Assembly: GCA_023014485.1 (NCBI GenBank)
Contig: JAJOZX010012280.1
Span: 1 to 64,000 of the forward strand
Length of the DNA stretch: 64,000 bases
DNA from: Bathynomus jamesi
Taxonomy: Eukaryota > Arthropoda > Malacostraca > Isopoda > Cirolanidae
Direction: 5' to 3'
Shown: piece after piece, positions 1-11,942 of the stretch
How the letters are laid out: every line of letters begins with the position of its first letter
Numbering within the stretch: the first letter of the stretch is position 1
Position numbers and translations under genes: made by a program
Notes under the pieces: generated by a model
Databases searched by the model: none
What the model saw: the letters and a program-made list of their open reading frames with translations, nothing else
Told to the model about the DNA's origin: nothing

Positions 1-664
1 AACCTTGAGCTTAGGGGGTGCAAAAGTTGTCACATTGCATAAATTATACATTTTTACCTAAAAACTAATTTTTATTTAAAAATAGTGGCAGTCACAAAAT
101 GGAAATGGTCCATTCTTTCTGCTCCTGACTTTTTCACCACTCTGTATATTTTTTGTTATACAACTTCTGACTATTCTTAGTAAGAATAACGTAAGTTTAC
201 TTTTTAAGGTTTCATTTTTCCTCTCTGTGTAAGTCTTCATGATACTCAAAAACAAGTTAGAAGGAAATAAACAACTAACTATGAATGATCCTAAATACAT
301 TGGCAAAGGTAAAAAATAAGTTATTAAATTTCCTTTTATATTTTTGTCATTGAAATTAGATGACAAATATTAAGTTTTAGGGACACCAGATTTTTGGACC
401 CCTGATTGGCTGAAAGTGGGTAACATAGGCTATACATAACTAACCAACCTACAATGACCACCTAACCTAGTGTAACCTAACCAGGATGCAAGTCACCCGA
501 ATGACTGAAATCTGGTATCCCCAAAAACTTAACAAGCCATTAGATTTAAACTCAAAAACCCAAGGAAATAATTGTTTTCATATACTACCATTTAACAAAG
601 TGCCGATTTACTCATGTTAATGTTTATAAAGGGAAGATGTCCAAAATTTGTGTGTCAATTAGAA

Positions 665-953
665 AATTGAGATGTCCGAGGTAGGAGTGATGAAGCCACC
701 ATATGTTCAAAAATCCATTTTCTGTATCACCATTTTCTTCTGGCCTTTGTCTAGCAGTGAATAATACACACTTACTGATACTTCATCACTAATATCTTCA
801 AATTTAATTTCAGAGGCATTAGTGACAAAGTATTGGTAAGTGTGTATTATTCACTGCATAGACAAAGGCCAAAGAAAATGGCGATACAGAAAATGGATTT
901 TTGAACATACGGCAGCTTCATCATTCCTACTCTGGATGTCTCAATTGTCAGAG
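665..953. repeat. Fold-back element, about 290 bp, left arm
   Basis: Sequence around 668-808 pairs with 826-950: the block containing GTTCAAAAATCCATTTTCTG recurs inverted around a short centre. It is a hairpin nested in the palindrome arm and is mirrored at about 13825-14110. No coding capacity. Confidence 0.75.
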
Positions 954-1069
954 TTTTATTACAATGTCATCAAGAGATTTGCCATGATTGGCTGAGAGCT
1001 CATGATCATGTTATCAACTTTCAGACCAATCAGGATCCTTATAACAAATTTTGACTTTAGTAAATATTA

Positions 1070-1656
1070 CGGATGTACCGATTCACCTTTTAACCAATAA
1101 CTGATATCAATAATTAAAATAGTATCGCCTGATAACCAATACCGATATCCAGCTAGGGTTTATTAGTTTGTCATATTTTTGTAACATTCATATTTATTTT
1201 CTGTGTTGAAAATTTCGCAACAAAGCAATAATCCTTTTCATTAAAGATGGCAACACTGTATTAGATATCATAGTTTTTGTTTGATATACAATTGGACTGT
1301 GGGCCTATGTTGGGCTTAGTAACTGTGTTTTTAACCAGCTAGCTGGTAATATTGTGAGCTATGACTACAAGATAGTTTTTTTGGTTTTCTTGGCTTTATA
1401 TTTATTTCTCAAAGGACTTACATTTGTTTGATTGGCTGTTTGAAAAGAAAATTGGGTAAAACTTATGTACTACATTTCTTAGGACCTAGGCTATGATGAA
1501 AAATAGCGAGTTATGTGAAGTAGTAAAAAAATATTGGAAATTTCATCTTCTAAATAGTCTTTTATTCATAATTTTGGAAAAATCATACTTTTGAAATATC
1601 GGCCAATACTGATACCATTAAAAATCTACCAATATCACCAATACCAATATATCCCT
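1070..1656. mobile_element. Probable hAT-type MITE, left arm
   Basis: About 590 bp, with ends CGGATGTACCGAT and the inverse of AGGGATATATTGG, the kind of end seen on many hAT MITEs. The 11-bp direct repeat AGTAAATATTA lies at 1059-1069 and 1657-1667, so the exact 8-bp duplication is ambiguous within it. Mirror copy at 13105-13693. No coding capacity. Confidence 0.6.
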
Positions 1657-2815
1657 AGTAAATATTAAGTTTCAAGGACACCAGTTTTTTGACAAAATAT
1701 GTACAGCCTGTGGTGGATAGGGATTTTGCACCTCCTTTTAAAAATTCTTCAAAGCAGTTGTCCTTCCTTTTTATGCAGCAAGAAAGGGCCAAAAGCAAGC
1801 ACCTACAAAATGACCACCCCATCTTAGAAGGAAAAGGGGAGAGCCATAATCAAGGTCCAAAGTTTTGAGATGCCTGGACACTGTATTTGAAAGATTAACA
1901 GTCACAGACAGGGGAAAAGATGGATTGGGGAGAATTTGTTTCAGAGTTAACCAGTTGAATAAATGAAAGATTGAGAATATAGATTAACCCTTGCATTAGG
2001 GAGCTGGACAGAAGAGGGATGAGAATGTGTTGAAAGTTTGGTACTCTAAACTCTCCTTAAAGGAGCAGAGTTGCCAACATGGATAGCCTACATGGAAAAC
2101 CCAAGAAATCAAGGACAAAAAAAAAAAGTATGATTCAAGATTCAAAGTTTTATTGAAAACCACCAATATATTATAGTACAGAATAACATCTGTTCTTTTA
2201 TAATGTTCTTAGTAGCTGCTGATTAGTGACAAAGTTACTCATTTTAGTGTCAAATTAATTATCCCCAAAATAAAATGCTGATATATCATACACTTATATG
2301 GACTGAAGATGGGTATGTACAGCGCGAGTAAATGTGTTTTTTAAAGGTTTATTTGAATGAAACATTTTAAAGTACTGAAATTCATCATGAAAAAATGAGA
2401 ACAAAGAATTTTATAGTAAAAATCAAGAAAATTCCAAGAAAACAATAGTTGGCATGTATGAAGGAAGTAGAATGCAGTTAGACAGTTCAAAAGAGCAGTG
2501 TACTACCAAACACAATACACTTGATAAAGGATTATCAGACACAAGATGCTGACAAGTTTAGTTTATGCAAAATTAGTAAAGCAAAACAAGATGTAAGCAA
2601 TCTACTAGTCACCAATAATAAAGAAAAGGAATATCACATAGGCCATTATGCTGCTTGCAAATGTGGTAATAAACTTTGCCTTGATATAATTTTTTAAATT
2701 TCCTACTTCATACAACTAAAATTCTCTAAATTATATATAAATAAACAGTAATTTCTTATTTTCCCATAATGATCTATACTTCTTTATCACATTTTTATTG
2801 TTATCATGTGTAGGT

Positions 2816-5800
2816 TAGGGTGTGACAGTTGCCCCAACTTTGTCCTACAATGCTGTTCAAAATTTTGGTGTTGCATATTGACATAAAAAATACCCACGTG
2901 CAATTTTTTGAAGATTCATGCATATTCGAGTGAGCACCAGCAATTTGAAAAATAGCGATTTTGCTTATACGGCATACGCGCCTATATATGAGATTACACA
3001 ACCATCATAAGGGATATTAACACAAATCATTTGCCTGTCTTAATTAAAAGCTGTTATCACTAACATAAAAAAGTTAATCATTCTTATTCTCTCATGGTAC
3101 ATTAAGGGGTTTTATCATATATTCACAAGGTATTATTTCTCTAGAGCAAGAAACCATGATTTCTGTTCAGAAACAGATGATCGTTTGCGCTGATTAGGAA
3201 TGTGGAGTCTGTCATTTTCAACTACTTGAAGGACTTCTTGAAAGTGCTCCTCATCCCTGGCAACATTAAGAAAGTCATGGCAAAGTTTTACACCACGCTC
3301 TGCAGCCTCATTGATGACCTGAAGCTTGTCCACAACCCGTTTCATGTTCAGGTAGTCGTCATGATCCGCCCATTCACTGGCTGGACTGTGGAGAAACTGA
3401 TAGGGCATGCATAAAATGGTGAAGAACCGGTTTGAGTCAGGCCCAATTAGGTCCACCAGGGCAGTGCCACTTTCTGGGACAGGGGGAAGATATGGCTTTC
3501 CATAGCCCCCATGATTGAGCCCCACTCTCTTAGTAACTTCAGTGCCTTCATGGCAAAGAAGGGCCTTCCTCATCTCCTCTTTTGTCCTTTCTTGTACTTG
3601 GGACGAGAACAAAGCCAGTGGGGCCAACTCCTCAGTTAGGTACCAAGTGTGTCTACCGAGTGCCACACGTGCTTTGTCAACTATTGTGGCATCATATGGG
3701 GCAAATTCAGCCAAGGTTTCGACCAAATTCAAGTCATTCAGTGGCGCACTTGCTGGAACGGGGCAAACAATCCACCATGGGACATAAACAGCGACTGTGA
3801 CACAGCAAACCGTTCTAACTTGCTGATTTGACTTTTAGTCACAACCTCAGCTTTGGGAACTGCTCTTTGATCTGGCCTGACAAAAGAACAATCTTGAGGG
3901 TATAGAGCAGTTTAGCCATCCACCTTGCTTTGTGAAGTGCGCCGGGGTAGACCATTGTGAAGTTCACTGGCTCGGATCCTTTAGTTACAAGCAGCAGACA
4001 AAGCTCTACCAGCTCCTTGTAGTCGCCACGTGTAAATGGTTGGGCTAGAGATTCACGGAAGAAGTCAGCCATCTCCTGCTGGCGCTCCTCAAACACTCCA
4101 GGCATTGCAGGTAGTAGTATTTCTTTTTTTCATTGTAACCAGTTGAGAGAAATGGTTTCTTCAACCTAGAAATACAATTATTGGGATTATTGTATTTCGT
4201 ACTAATCTATAACATTGTTTTAGGGGTATTAAGATTGATATGATTGATCATTTGCTTGGTGTTAGTATATCTTATAAGTCTAATAAAAGAATTCCACTAA
4301 ATTTGTTCAGTAGATAATAATATTCCTTGTTATTTTGTAAAGCTTATGACTCACCTCTGGAAAACCATTATGTTTGGACTTGAAGAGCCCTCCACTTTCA
4401 AGCAATCCCAGCAAACACCTAGGATGACTTCGCCCACATGCCTGCGACAGGCGCACCAGAATACGGCACGCTCTAATTCCTTTTGGAGGGAGACGCAAGC
4501 AGCTGTTTTTTGTCCTGAAAAAAAAAATGTAATTGTAGTTTAAGGCCACCATTTCAGGCACGTGCTTTTTGCAGATTTCTGTTAAATCATTCACTGTATT
4601 TTGGTATTAATGTCGTGATAAATTCACGCTGATGTTTGAAATAGGTTTACCTGTATTGGATGAAGTTGTGTCAAAACCATACCAACGACATTCTGTTCAC
4701 ACTCCCAATCGACCAGAAGTTGTTTGGTTGCTGTTGATATCAAGTCTCCTTGAACCAGGCCAGCTTTTTGAGTCAAATGCGGAAGAGGTGGGACTCCAAG
4801 AAGCTTTGTGCCATTGACACCAGACACAAGAATGAGCAGTCGGTCATCAGTGCCTTTGGAATCCAGCGTGTCCATAAGTTTACCATCCCAGTGCACCAGT
4901 ACTTTGTCTGATGGTTGCCATTCATCCATGATTTTTAAACTTATTTCTGACACGATGGAAGCTCAGTATCGGTGGGCCGTCCTTGCATTTAAACTCGGCT
5001 TTGATGTATCTCTACCACATGCAGATACAAGGGAGTACACAACTGCACTCAGCTGGGTCGGCAAGATGTTGTTTCGAACACTGCATGAAACAAGTTCTGC
5101 CGACTTCAAAATATCATGGGGCACAAAAATTGAAACTCCCTCTTTCACTGTTCTCCGATGTTTTCTCTTTGGTTCAGCAGTGCTGGCCTCATCAATGTCA
5201 TTGTCCTCATCAGAGCTAATAGGTGAATCAATATCAGCCTGTACATTCTCAGCATGATCACATTGCTCTCTCTCTTGTCGCTTCTCTTCTCGCATCTGCC
5301 TTTTCTGTTGCTTCTGAACCTTTTCTGTGAGTACTTTGTTTACCCCAGAGTAGGTAGCTACTCTGTCACTTAGCATGCTTTCATAAGAGTATGTCAGTAT
5401 CGATGGCATCTTGTTCGGCCTGAGTTTTCCCCTTTTTCGCAGCACCATGTCTTTCAACACTGTGTTCTTATAAAATTTCATCATCAGGCTCAATTCTGAT
5501 TTAAACTTCATAATTCCAGGATCATCAGCCCGTCTTCTATCCTCATTCTTTTTCATAAGCATCATGTAGTCTTGTCATAGTAAGTTTTAATCACGCGGCC
5601 AATATTGTTCCTGCCTGTAATGGTTGGGACAGTCGCCTTCTGGTAATGCAAAGCACATTGTCAATGGTGGCAGATAAAGCCTGGTCCCAATGCATATCCC
5701 GAAGGTTTGCTAACAGACATAGTAAGACCTGCCTATTAGTTGGCAGTTTGCAGCCCTTTATTTCCTTTTCTTCTTCTCGGGGTACGGTGCCCAATAACAT

Positions 5801-6169
5801 TCTGACATACTCATCATCTTGCCGTGTATCCATGATTAAATTCTCTATTCACAACATCAAATCACTGTCAAGGGAAAAGAAAAGAGCATAATTAAAATTA
5901 AATGCAATAAAATAATACGTGGAAAATTTGTGGGTCAGCGTTCCAGACCCGGAAATGAAAATCTGATAAAATGTGCTATTTTCACACTTATTTATGAAGT
6001 TCATAAGCTGAAATAGCAATACTTGCTGGTACGACGGTGCTAGCTCAAACATGCACCGATCTCCAAGAAAATTTACAGGGGTGTTTCCTAGATAAATACA
6101 CAACACTAAAACTTTGAACAGCATTGTAGGACCATTTTTTGATTTTTGGAGGGCAATGGTCACACCCTA
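2816..6169 (-). mobile_element. hAT-like DNA transposon, copy in left arm
   Basis: A 3354-bp element bounded by inverted termini that start TAGGGTGTGAC and continue with TTGCCC; a second shared block in both termini is TCCTACAATGCTGTTCAAA. The termini are long (about 150-170 bp) but diverged and gapped against each other. An 8-bp direct repeat, GTGTAGGT, flanks it at 2808-2815 and 6170-6177. An 8-bp target duplication is characteristic of the hAT superfamily, and the encoded protein has a hAT-style motif order. The mirror copy at 8591-11942 has the same target duplication, so it is a product of duplication and not of a second insertion. Confidence 0.88.
3133..5833 (-). pseudogene. Mirror copy of the split hAT-like transposase gene, frameshifted
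   Basis: Same gene in the left arm, reading outward. Exon boundaries are conserved: introns 4515-4650 and 4166-4354 have GT-AG ends. Single-base losses break the first exon (for example near 5647, 5576, 5448 and 5390), and another break lies near 3835. Each is a one-base difference from the right arm, mostly in runs of T, A or G. In contrast, the 3' end is intact here and extends through a basic tail (NQRKRSS) to a stop at 3133-3135. That matches the second family member at 61.8 kb better than the truncated right-arm end. The copies therefore complement each other's damage, which fits either sequencing error or independent decay. Confidence 0.78.
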
Positions 6170-6523
6170 GTGTAGGTATCAGTTAATAATGAATTCAGAT
6201 TTTATTGGGTACTGTATATATGTGTAGTAAATTGCAGTTTCATTGGATCAAATTTTATAATTTTTCATTGAGGTTACCTCCTTGAAATATTAGGAAAAAA
6301 AAAACTATAGATGCAAATAAACTTTCTCATTTTCTCCTTATAGAGAAACGGTTTATGCTCATTAACACTCAAAAAGTAGTGCTAGTGACCTTGGGAGGTC
6401 AAATTACAGGAATTGAAAAAGGGGAGAGCTTTTTTATTTTAATGCGTGACTTGTCAGAGAATGCACCCTTTCCTATATTACCTACCATTATTTGAATGAT
6501 TTGGTGGGGTAAGGGAAGGGGAG

Positions 6524-6925
6524 CATGGGCGTCCGGAGGGGGAGGCAAAAGGGGGCAGTTGCCCTCCCTTGGAAATTTGTGTTTGGTCAATTTCATTGAA
6601 ACTTACATGATTATAGTTAATAATAGTATCATATAACATATAAAAAATGGACTTGACTAGTAGAAAAAAAAATGCACTGCGACCACTACGAGTAAAAACC
6701 ATCATCTCCCCTTATCATAGCCTGCTTTCAGTACTAAATTTGTGTACTTAGTATTACTAAGTACATAAATTTAGCACCGAAAGCAGGCTATGATAAGGGG
6801 AGATGACAGTTTTTACTCGTAGTGGTCGCAGTGCATTTTTTTTCTACCTAATAAGAACTAATAAGAACTAAGAACTAATAAGTTAGTTTTGCCCCCCCTT
6901 GCAAAAAATCCTGCGGATGCCCCTG
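6524..6925. mobile_element. hAT-type MITE with 8-bp target duplication, left arm
   Basis: A 402-bp element with related inverted ends CATGGGCGTCCGGAGG and, inverted, CAGGGGCATCCGCAGG. A perfect 8-bp direct repeat AAGGGGAG lies at 6516-6523 and 6926-6933. It contains a nested hairpin of about 190 bp at 6655-6846. No coding capacity; open frames across the G/C-rich end are not genes. Confidence 0.8.
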
Positions 6926-7363
6926 AAGGGGAGATAGAAATACAAGTTAATTCAGTTCATTATCAATCATATCTAGAGGGACAAAAGTAACCTAAATTTA
7001 TTTTTAATTTGGATACTACAAGCTTAAACAATTTTATTCATCTGCTTTTGTTTAAGCAATTTAATATTTAGTTTATAGGATTACATCATTAAATATTAAA
7101 AATATTTAGTAGTTTCAAAGTACATAAATATGGTAAATCTTAAGAATATCATCACTGAATTTCAAAAATATAACTATATGGCCATAATCTACATAACACA
7201 CTTTTATCAGAGTATGGTACCATTTTTTGTGCAAATATGTTATAAGCAAGTTATTATGAAATATAATCTCAATGCTACCTATTATTCATTGCATTTTGGT
7301 ATGATTTTGGGTAATGACATTTCCTTAAGATTTACTCAAGGCAGTTATCCGTGATTTTTTTTT

Positions 7364-7398
7364 TAGTTTTATTGAAAATATCATGACTTAACCTAACC
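7364..7398. other. Spacer at the palindrome centre
   Basis: About 35 bp that do not pair with each other, containing a GACTTAACCTAACC stretch. It is flanked on the left by a T-run and on the right by an A-run that belong to the two arm ends. Similar short sequence (AATATCACGATTTAAC type) occurs near 37245-37255. The short spacer would allow cruciform extrusion or fold-back synthesis. Confidence 0.7.
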
Positions 7399-7830
7399 AA
7401 AAAAATATCACAAATAACTGCCTTGAGTAAATCTTATGGAAATGTCATATCCGCAAAATCATACCAAAATGCAATAAATAAATAGCAACGAGATTTGTAT
7501 TTCATAACTTGCTTATAATGTATTTGCACAAAAAACAGTACCATACTCTTGAAAAAAGTGTGTTATGTAGATTATGGCCATATAGTTATATTTTTGAAAT
7601 TCAGTGATGATATCTTAAGATTTACCATATTTATGTACTTTGAAACTACTAAATATTTTTAATATTTAATGATGTAATCCTATAAACTAATATTAAATGC
7701 TTAAACAAAAGCAGATGAATAAAATTGTTAAGCTTGTAGTATCCAAATATAAAAATAAATTTAGGTTACTTTTGTCCCTCTAGATATGATTGATAATGAA
7801 CTGAATTAACTTGTATTTCTATCTCCCCTT

Positions 7831-8233
7831 CAGGGGCATCCGCAGGATTTTTTGCAAGGGGGGGCAAAACTAACTTATTAGTTCTTAGTTCTTATTAGTT
7901 CTTTATTAGGTAGAAAAAAAATGCACTGCGACCACTACGAGTAAAAACTGTCATTCCCCTTATCATAGCCTGCTTTCGGTGCTAAATTTATGTACTTAGT
8001 AATACTAAGTACACATAAATTTAGTACTGAAAGCAGGCTATGATAAGGGGAGATGATGGTTTTTACTCGTAGTGGTCGCAGTGCATTTTTTTTCTACTAG
8101 TCAAGTCCATTTTTTATATGTTATATGATACTATTATTAACTATAATCATGTAAGTTTCAATGAAATTGACCAAACACAAATTTCCAAGGGAGGGCAACT
8201 GCCCCCTTTTGCCTCCCCCTCCGGACGCCCATG
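7831..8233. mobile_element. hAT-type MITE with 8-bp target duplication, right arm
   Basis: Mirror of the element at 6524-6925, with duplication CTCCCCTT at 7823-7830 and 8234-8241 and a nested hairpin at about 7910-8096. Confidence 0.8.
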
Positions 8234-8590
8234 CTCCCCTTCCCTTACCCCACCAAATCATTCAAATAATGGTAGGTAATATAGGAAAGGGTGCATTCTC
8301 TGACAAGTCACGCATTAAAATAAAAAAGCTCTCCCCTTTTTCAATTCCTGTAATTTGACCTCCCAAGGTCACTAGGCACTACTTTTTGAGTGTTAATGAG
8401 CATAAACCGTTTCTCTATAAGGAGAAAATGAGAAAGTTTATTTGCATCTATAGTTTTTTTTTTTTCCTAATATTTCAAAGGAGGTAACCTCAATGAAAAA
8501 TTATAAAATTTGATCCAATGAAACTGCAATTTACTAAACATATATACAGTACCCAATAAAATCTGAATCATTATTAACTGATACCTACAC

Positions 8591-11500
8591 TAGGGTGTGA
8601 CCATTGCCCTCCAAAAATCAAAAAATGGTCCTACAATGCTGTTCAAAGTTTAGTGTTTGTATTTATCTAGGAAACACCCCTGTAAATTTTCTTGGAGATC
8701 GGTGCATGTTTGAGCTAGCACGTCGTACCAGCAAGTATTGCTATTTCAGCTTATGAACTTCATAAATAAGTGTGAAAATAGCACATTTTATCAGATTTTC
8801 ATTTCCGGGTCTGGAACGCTGACCCACAAATTTTCCACGTATTATTTTATTGCATTAATTTTAATTATGCTCTTTTCTTTTCCCTTGACAGTGATTTGAT
8901 GTGAATAGAGAATTTAATCATGGATACACGGCAAGATGATGAGTATGTCAGAATGTTATTGGGCACCGTACCCCGAGAAGAAGAAAAGGAAATAAAGGGC
9001 TGCAAACTGCCAACTAATAGGCAGGTCTTACTATGTCTGTTAGCAAACCTTCGGGATATGCATTGGGACCAGGCTTTATCTGCCACCATTGACAATGTGC
9101 TTTTGCATTACCAGAAGGCGACTGTCCCAACCATTACAGGCAGGAACAATATTGGCCGCGTGATTAAAACTTACTATGACAAAGACTACATGATGCTTAT
9201 GAAAAAGAATGAGGATAGAAGACGGGCTGATGATCCTGGAATTATGAAGTTTAAATCAGAATTGAGCCTGATGATGAAATTTTATAAGAACACAGTGTTG
9301 AAAGACATGGTGGCTGCGAAAAAGGGGAAAACTCAGGCCGAACAAGATGCCATCGATACTGACATACTCTTTATGAAAAGCATGCTAAGTGACAGAGTAG
9401 CTACCTACTCTGGGGTAAACAAAGTACTCACAGAAAAGGTTCAGAAGCAACAGAAAAGGCAGATGCGAGAAGAGAAGCGACAAGAGAGAGAGCAATGTGA
9501 TCATGCTGAGAATGTACAGGCTGATATTGATTCACCTATTAGCTCTGATGAGGACAATGACATTGATGAGGCCAGCACTGCTGAACCAAAGAGAAAACAT
9601 CGGAGAACAGTGAAAGAGGGAGTTTCAATTTTTGTGCCCCATGATATTTTGAAGTCGGCAGAACTTGTTTCATGCAGTGTTCGAAACAACATCTTGCCGA
9701 CCCAGCTGAGTGCAGTTGTGTACTCCCTTGTATCTGCATGTGGTAGAGATACATCAAAGCCGAGTTTAAATGCAAGGACGGCCCACCGATACTGAGCTTC
9801 CATCGTGTCAGAAATAAGTTTAAAAATCATGGATGAATGGCAACCATCAGACAAAGTACTGGTGCACTGGGATGGTAAACTTATGGACACGCTGGATTCC
9901 AAAGGCACTGATGACCGACTGCTCATTCTTGTGTCTGGTGTCAATGGCACAAAGCTTCTTGGAGTCCCACCTCTTCCGCATTTGACTCAAAAAGCTGGCC
10001 TGGTTCAAGGAGACTTGATATCAACAGCAACCAAACAACTTCTGGTCGATTGGGAGTGTGAACAGAATGTCGTTGGTATGGTTTTCGACACAACTTCATC
10101 CAATACAGGTAAACCTATTTCAAACATCAGCGTGAATTTATCACGACATTAATACCAAAATACAGTGAATGATTTAACAGAAATCTGCAAAAAGCACGTG
10201 CCTGAAATGGTGGCCTTAAACTACAATTACATTTTTTTTTCAGGACAAAAAACAGCTGCTTGCGTCTCCCTCCAAAAGGAATTAGAGCGTGCCGTATTCT
10301 GGTGCGCCTGTCGCAGGCATGTGGGCGAAGTCATCCTAGGTGTTTGCTGGGATTGCTTGAAAGTGGAGGGCTCTTCAAGTCCAAACATAATGGTTTTCCA
10401 GAGGTGAGTCATAAGCTTTACAAAATAACAAGGAATATTATTATCTACTGAACAAATTTAGTGGAATTTCTTTTATTAGACTTATAAGATATACTAACAC
10501 CAAGCAAATGATCAATCATATCAATCTTAATACCCCTAAAACAATGTTATAGATTAGTACGAAATACAATAATCCCAATAATTGTATTTCTAGGTTGAAG
10601 AACCATTTCTCTCAACTGGTGTACAATGAAAAAAAGAAATACTACTACCCTGCAATGCCTGGAGTGTTTGAGGAGCGCCAGCAGGAGATGGCTGACTTCT
10701 TCCGTGAATCTCTAGCCCAACCATTTACACGTGGCGACTACAAGGAGCTGGTAGAGCTTTGTCTGCTGCTTGTAACTAAAGGATCCGAGCCAGTGAACTT
10801 CACAATGGTCTACCCCGGCGCACTTCACAAAGCAAGGTGGATGGCTAAACTGCTCTATACCCTCAAGATTGTTCTTTTGTCAGGCCAGATCAAAGAGCAG
10901 TTTCCCAAAGCTGAGGTTGTGACTAAAAGTCAAATCAGCAAGTTAGAACGGTTTGCTGTGTTCACAGTCGCTGTTTATGTCCCATGGTGGATTGTTTGCC
11001 CCGTTCCAGCAAGTGCGCCACTGAATGACTTGAATTTGGTCAAAACCTTGGCTGAATTTGCCCCATATGATGCCACAATAGTTGACAAAGCACGTGTGGC
11101 ACTCGGTAGACACACTTGGTACCTAACTGAGGAGTTGGCCCCACTGGCTTTGTTCTCGTCCCAAGTACAAGAAAGGACAAAAGAGGAGATGAGGAAGGCC
11201 CTTCTTTGCCATGAAGGCACTGAAGTTACTAAGAGAGTGGGGCTCAATCATGGGGGCTATGGAAAGCCATATCTTCCCCCTGTCCCAGAAAGTGGCACTG
11301 CCCTGGTGGACCTAATTGGGCCTGACTCAAACCGGTTCTTCACCATTTTATGCATGCCCTATCAGTTTCTCCACAGTCCAGCCAGTGAATGGGCGGATCA
11401 TGACGACTACCTGAACATGAAACGGGTTGTGGACAAGCTTCAGGTCATCAATGAGGCTGCAGAGCGTGGTGTAAAACTTTGCCATGACTTTCTTAATGTT

Positions 11501-11942
11501 GCCAGGGATGAGGAGCACTTTCAAGAAGTCCTTCAAGTAGTTGAAAATGACACTCCACATTCCTAATCAGCGCAAACGATCATCTGTTTCTGAACAGAAA
11601 TCATGGTTTCTTGCTCTAGAGAAATAATACCTTGTGAATATATGATAAAACCCTTAATGTACCATGAGAGAATAAGAATGATTAACTTTTTTATGTTAGT
11701 GATAACAGCTTTTAATTAAGACAGGCAAATGATTTGTGTTAATATCCCTTATGATGGTTGTGTAATCTCATATATAGGCGCGTATGCCGTATAAGCAAAA
11801 TCGCTATTTTTCAAATTGCTGGTGCTCACTCGAATATGCATGAATCTTCAAAAAATTGCACGTGGGTATTTTTTATGTCAATATGCAACACCAAATTTTG
11901 AACAGCATTGTAGGACAAAGTTGGGGCAACTGTCACACCCTA
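8591..11942 (+). mobile_element. hAT-like DNA transposon, copy in right arm
   Basis: Mirror copy of the left-arm element, 3352 bp. The termini are TAGGGTGTGAC at 8591 and its complement ending at 11942. The 8-bp target duplication reads ACCTACAC at 8583-8590 and 11943-11950. The single gene inside runs outward from the palindrome centre. This copy has fewer frame breaks than the left one, but it shares an internal TGA and has lost 2 bp near the 3' end of the gene. Confidence 0.9.
8920..11627 (+). pseudogene. Split transposase-like gene of an unnamed hAT-like family
   Basis: Three coding exons can be read: 8920-10108, 10244-10403 and 10594-11627. Both introns are GT-AG and phases agree (1 and 2). 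Translation starts at ATG 8920, shortly after a possible acceptor TTGACAG at 8890. The product would be about 794 aa: an N-terminal helical region with a TNRQVLL motif, an acidic/basic stretch with a PKRKHRR nuclear-signal-like patch near residue 225, then an RNase-H-like core. Core motifs in order are VHWDGK (first Asp), FDTTSSNTG (second Asp), CACRRHV (CxxH), GALHKARWMAK (RW) and AERG (candidate Glu). This order resembles hAT transposases such as Hermes. Breaks: an in-frame TGA at 9793-9795, present in both arms, and a 2-bp loss near 11550 that creates an early stop at 11566. Function as a transposase is inferred. Confidence 0.8.

Noticed and set aside
6399..6596. 65-codon frame present identically in both arms (also 8161-8358)
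   Set aside because: It crosses a MITE end and low-complexity proline codons, with no domain; mirrored presence comes only from the palindrome.
9793..9795. TGA read as selenocysteine or programmed readthrough
   Set aside because: No supporting structure was recognised, and the relative at 61.8 kb has an ordinary codon at the aligned position; decay is simpler.
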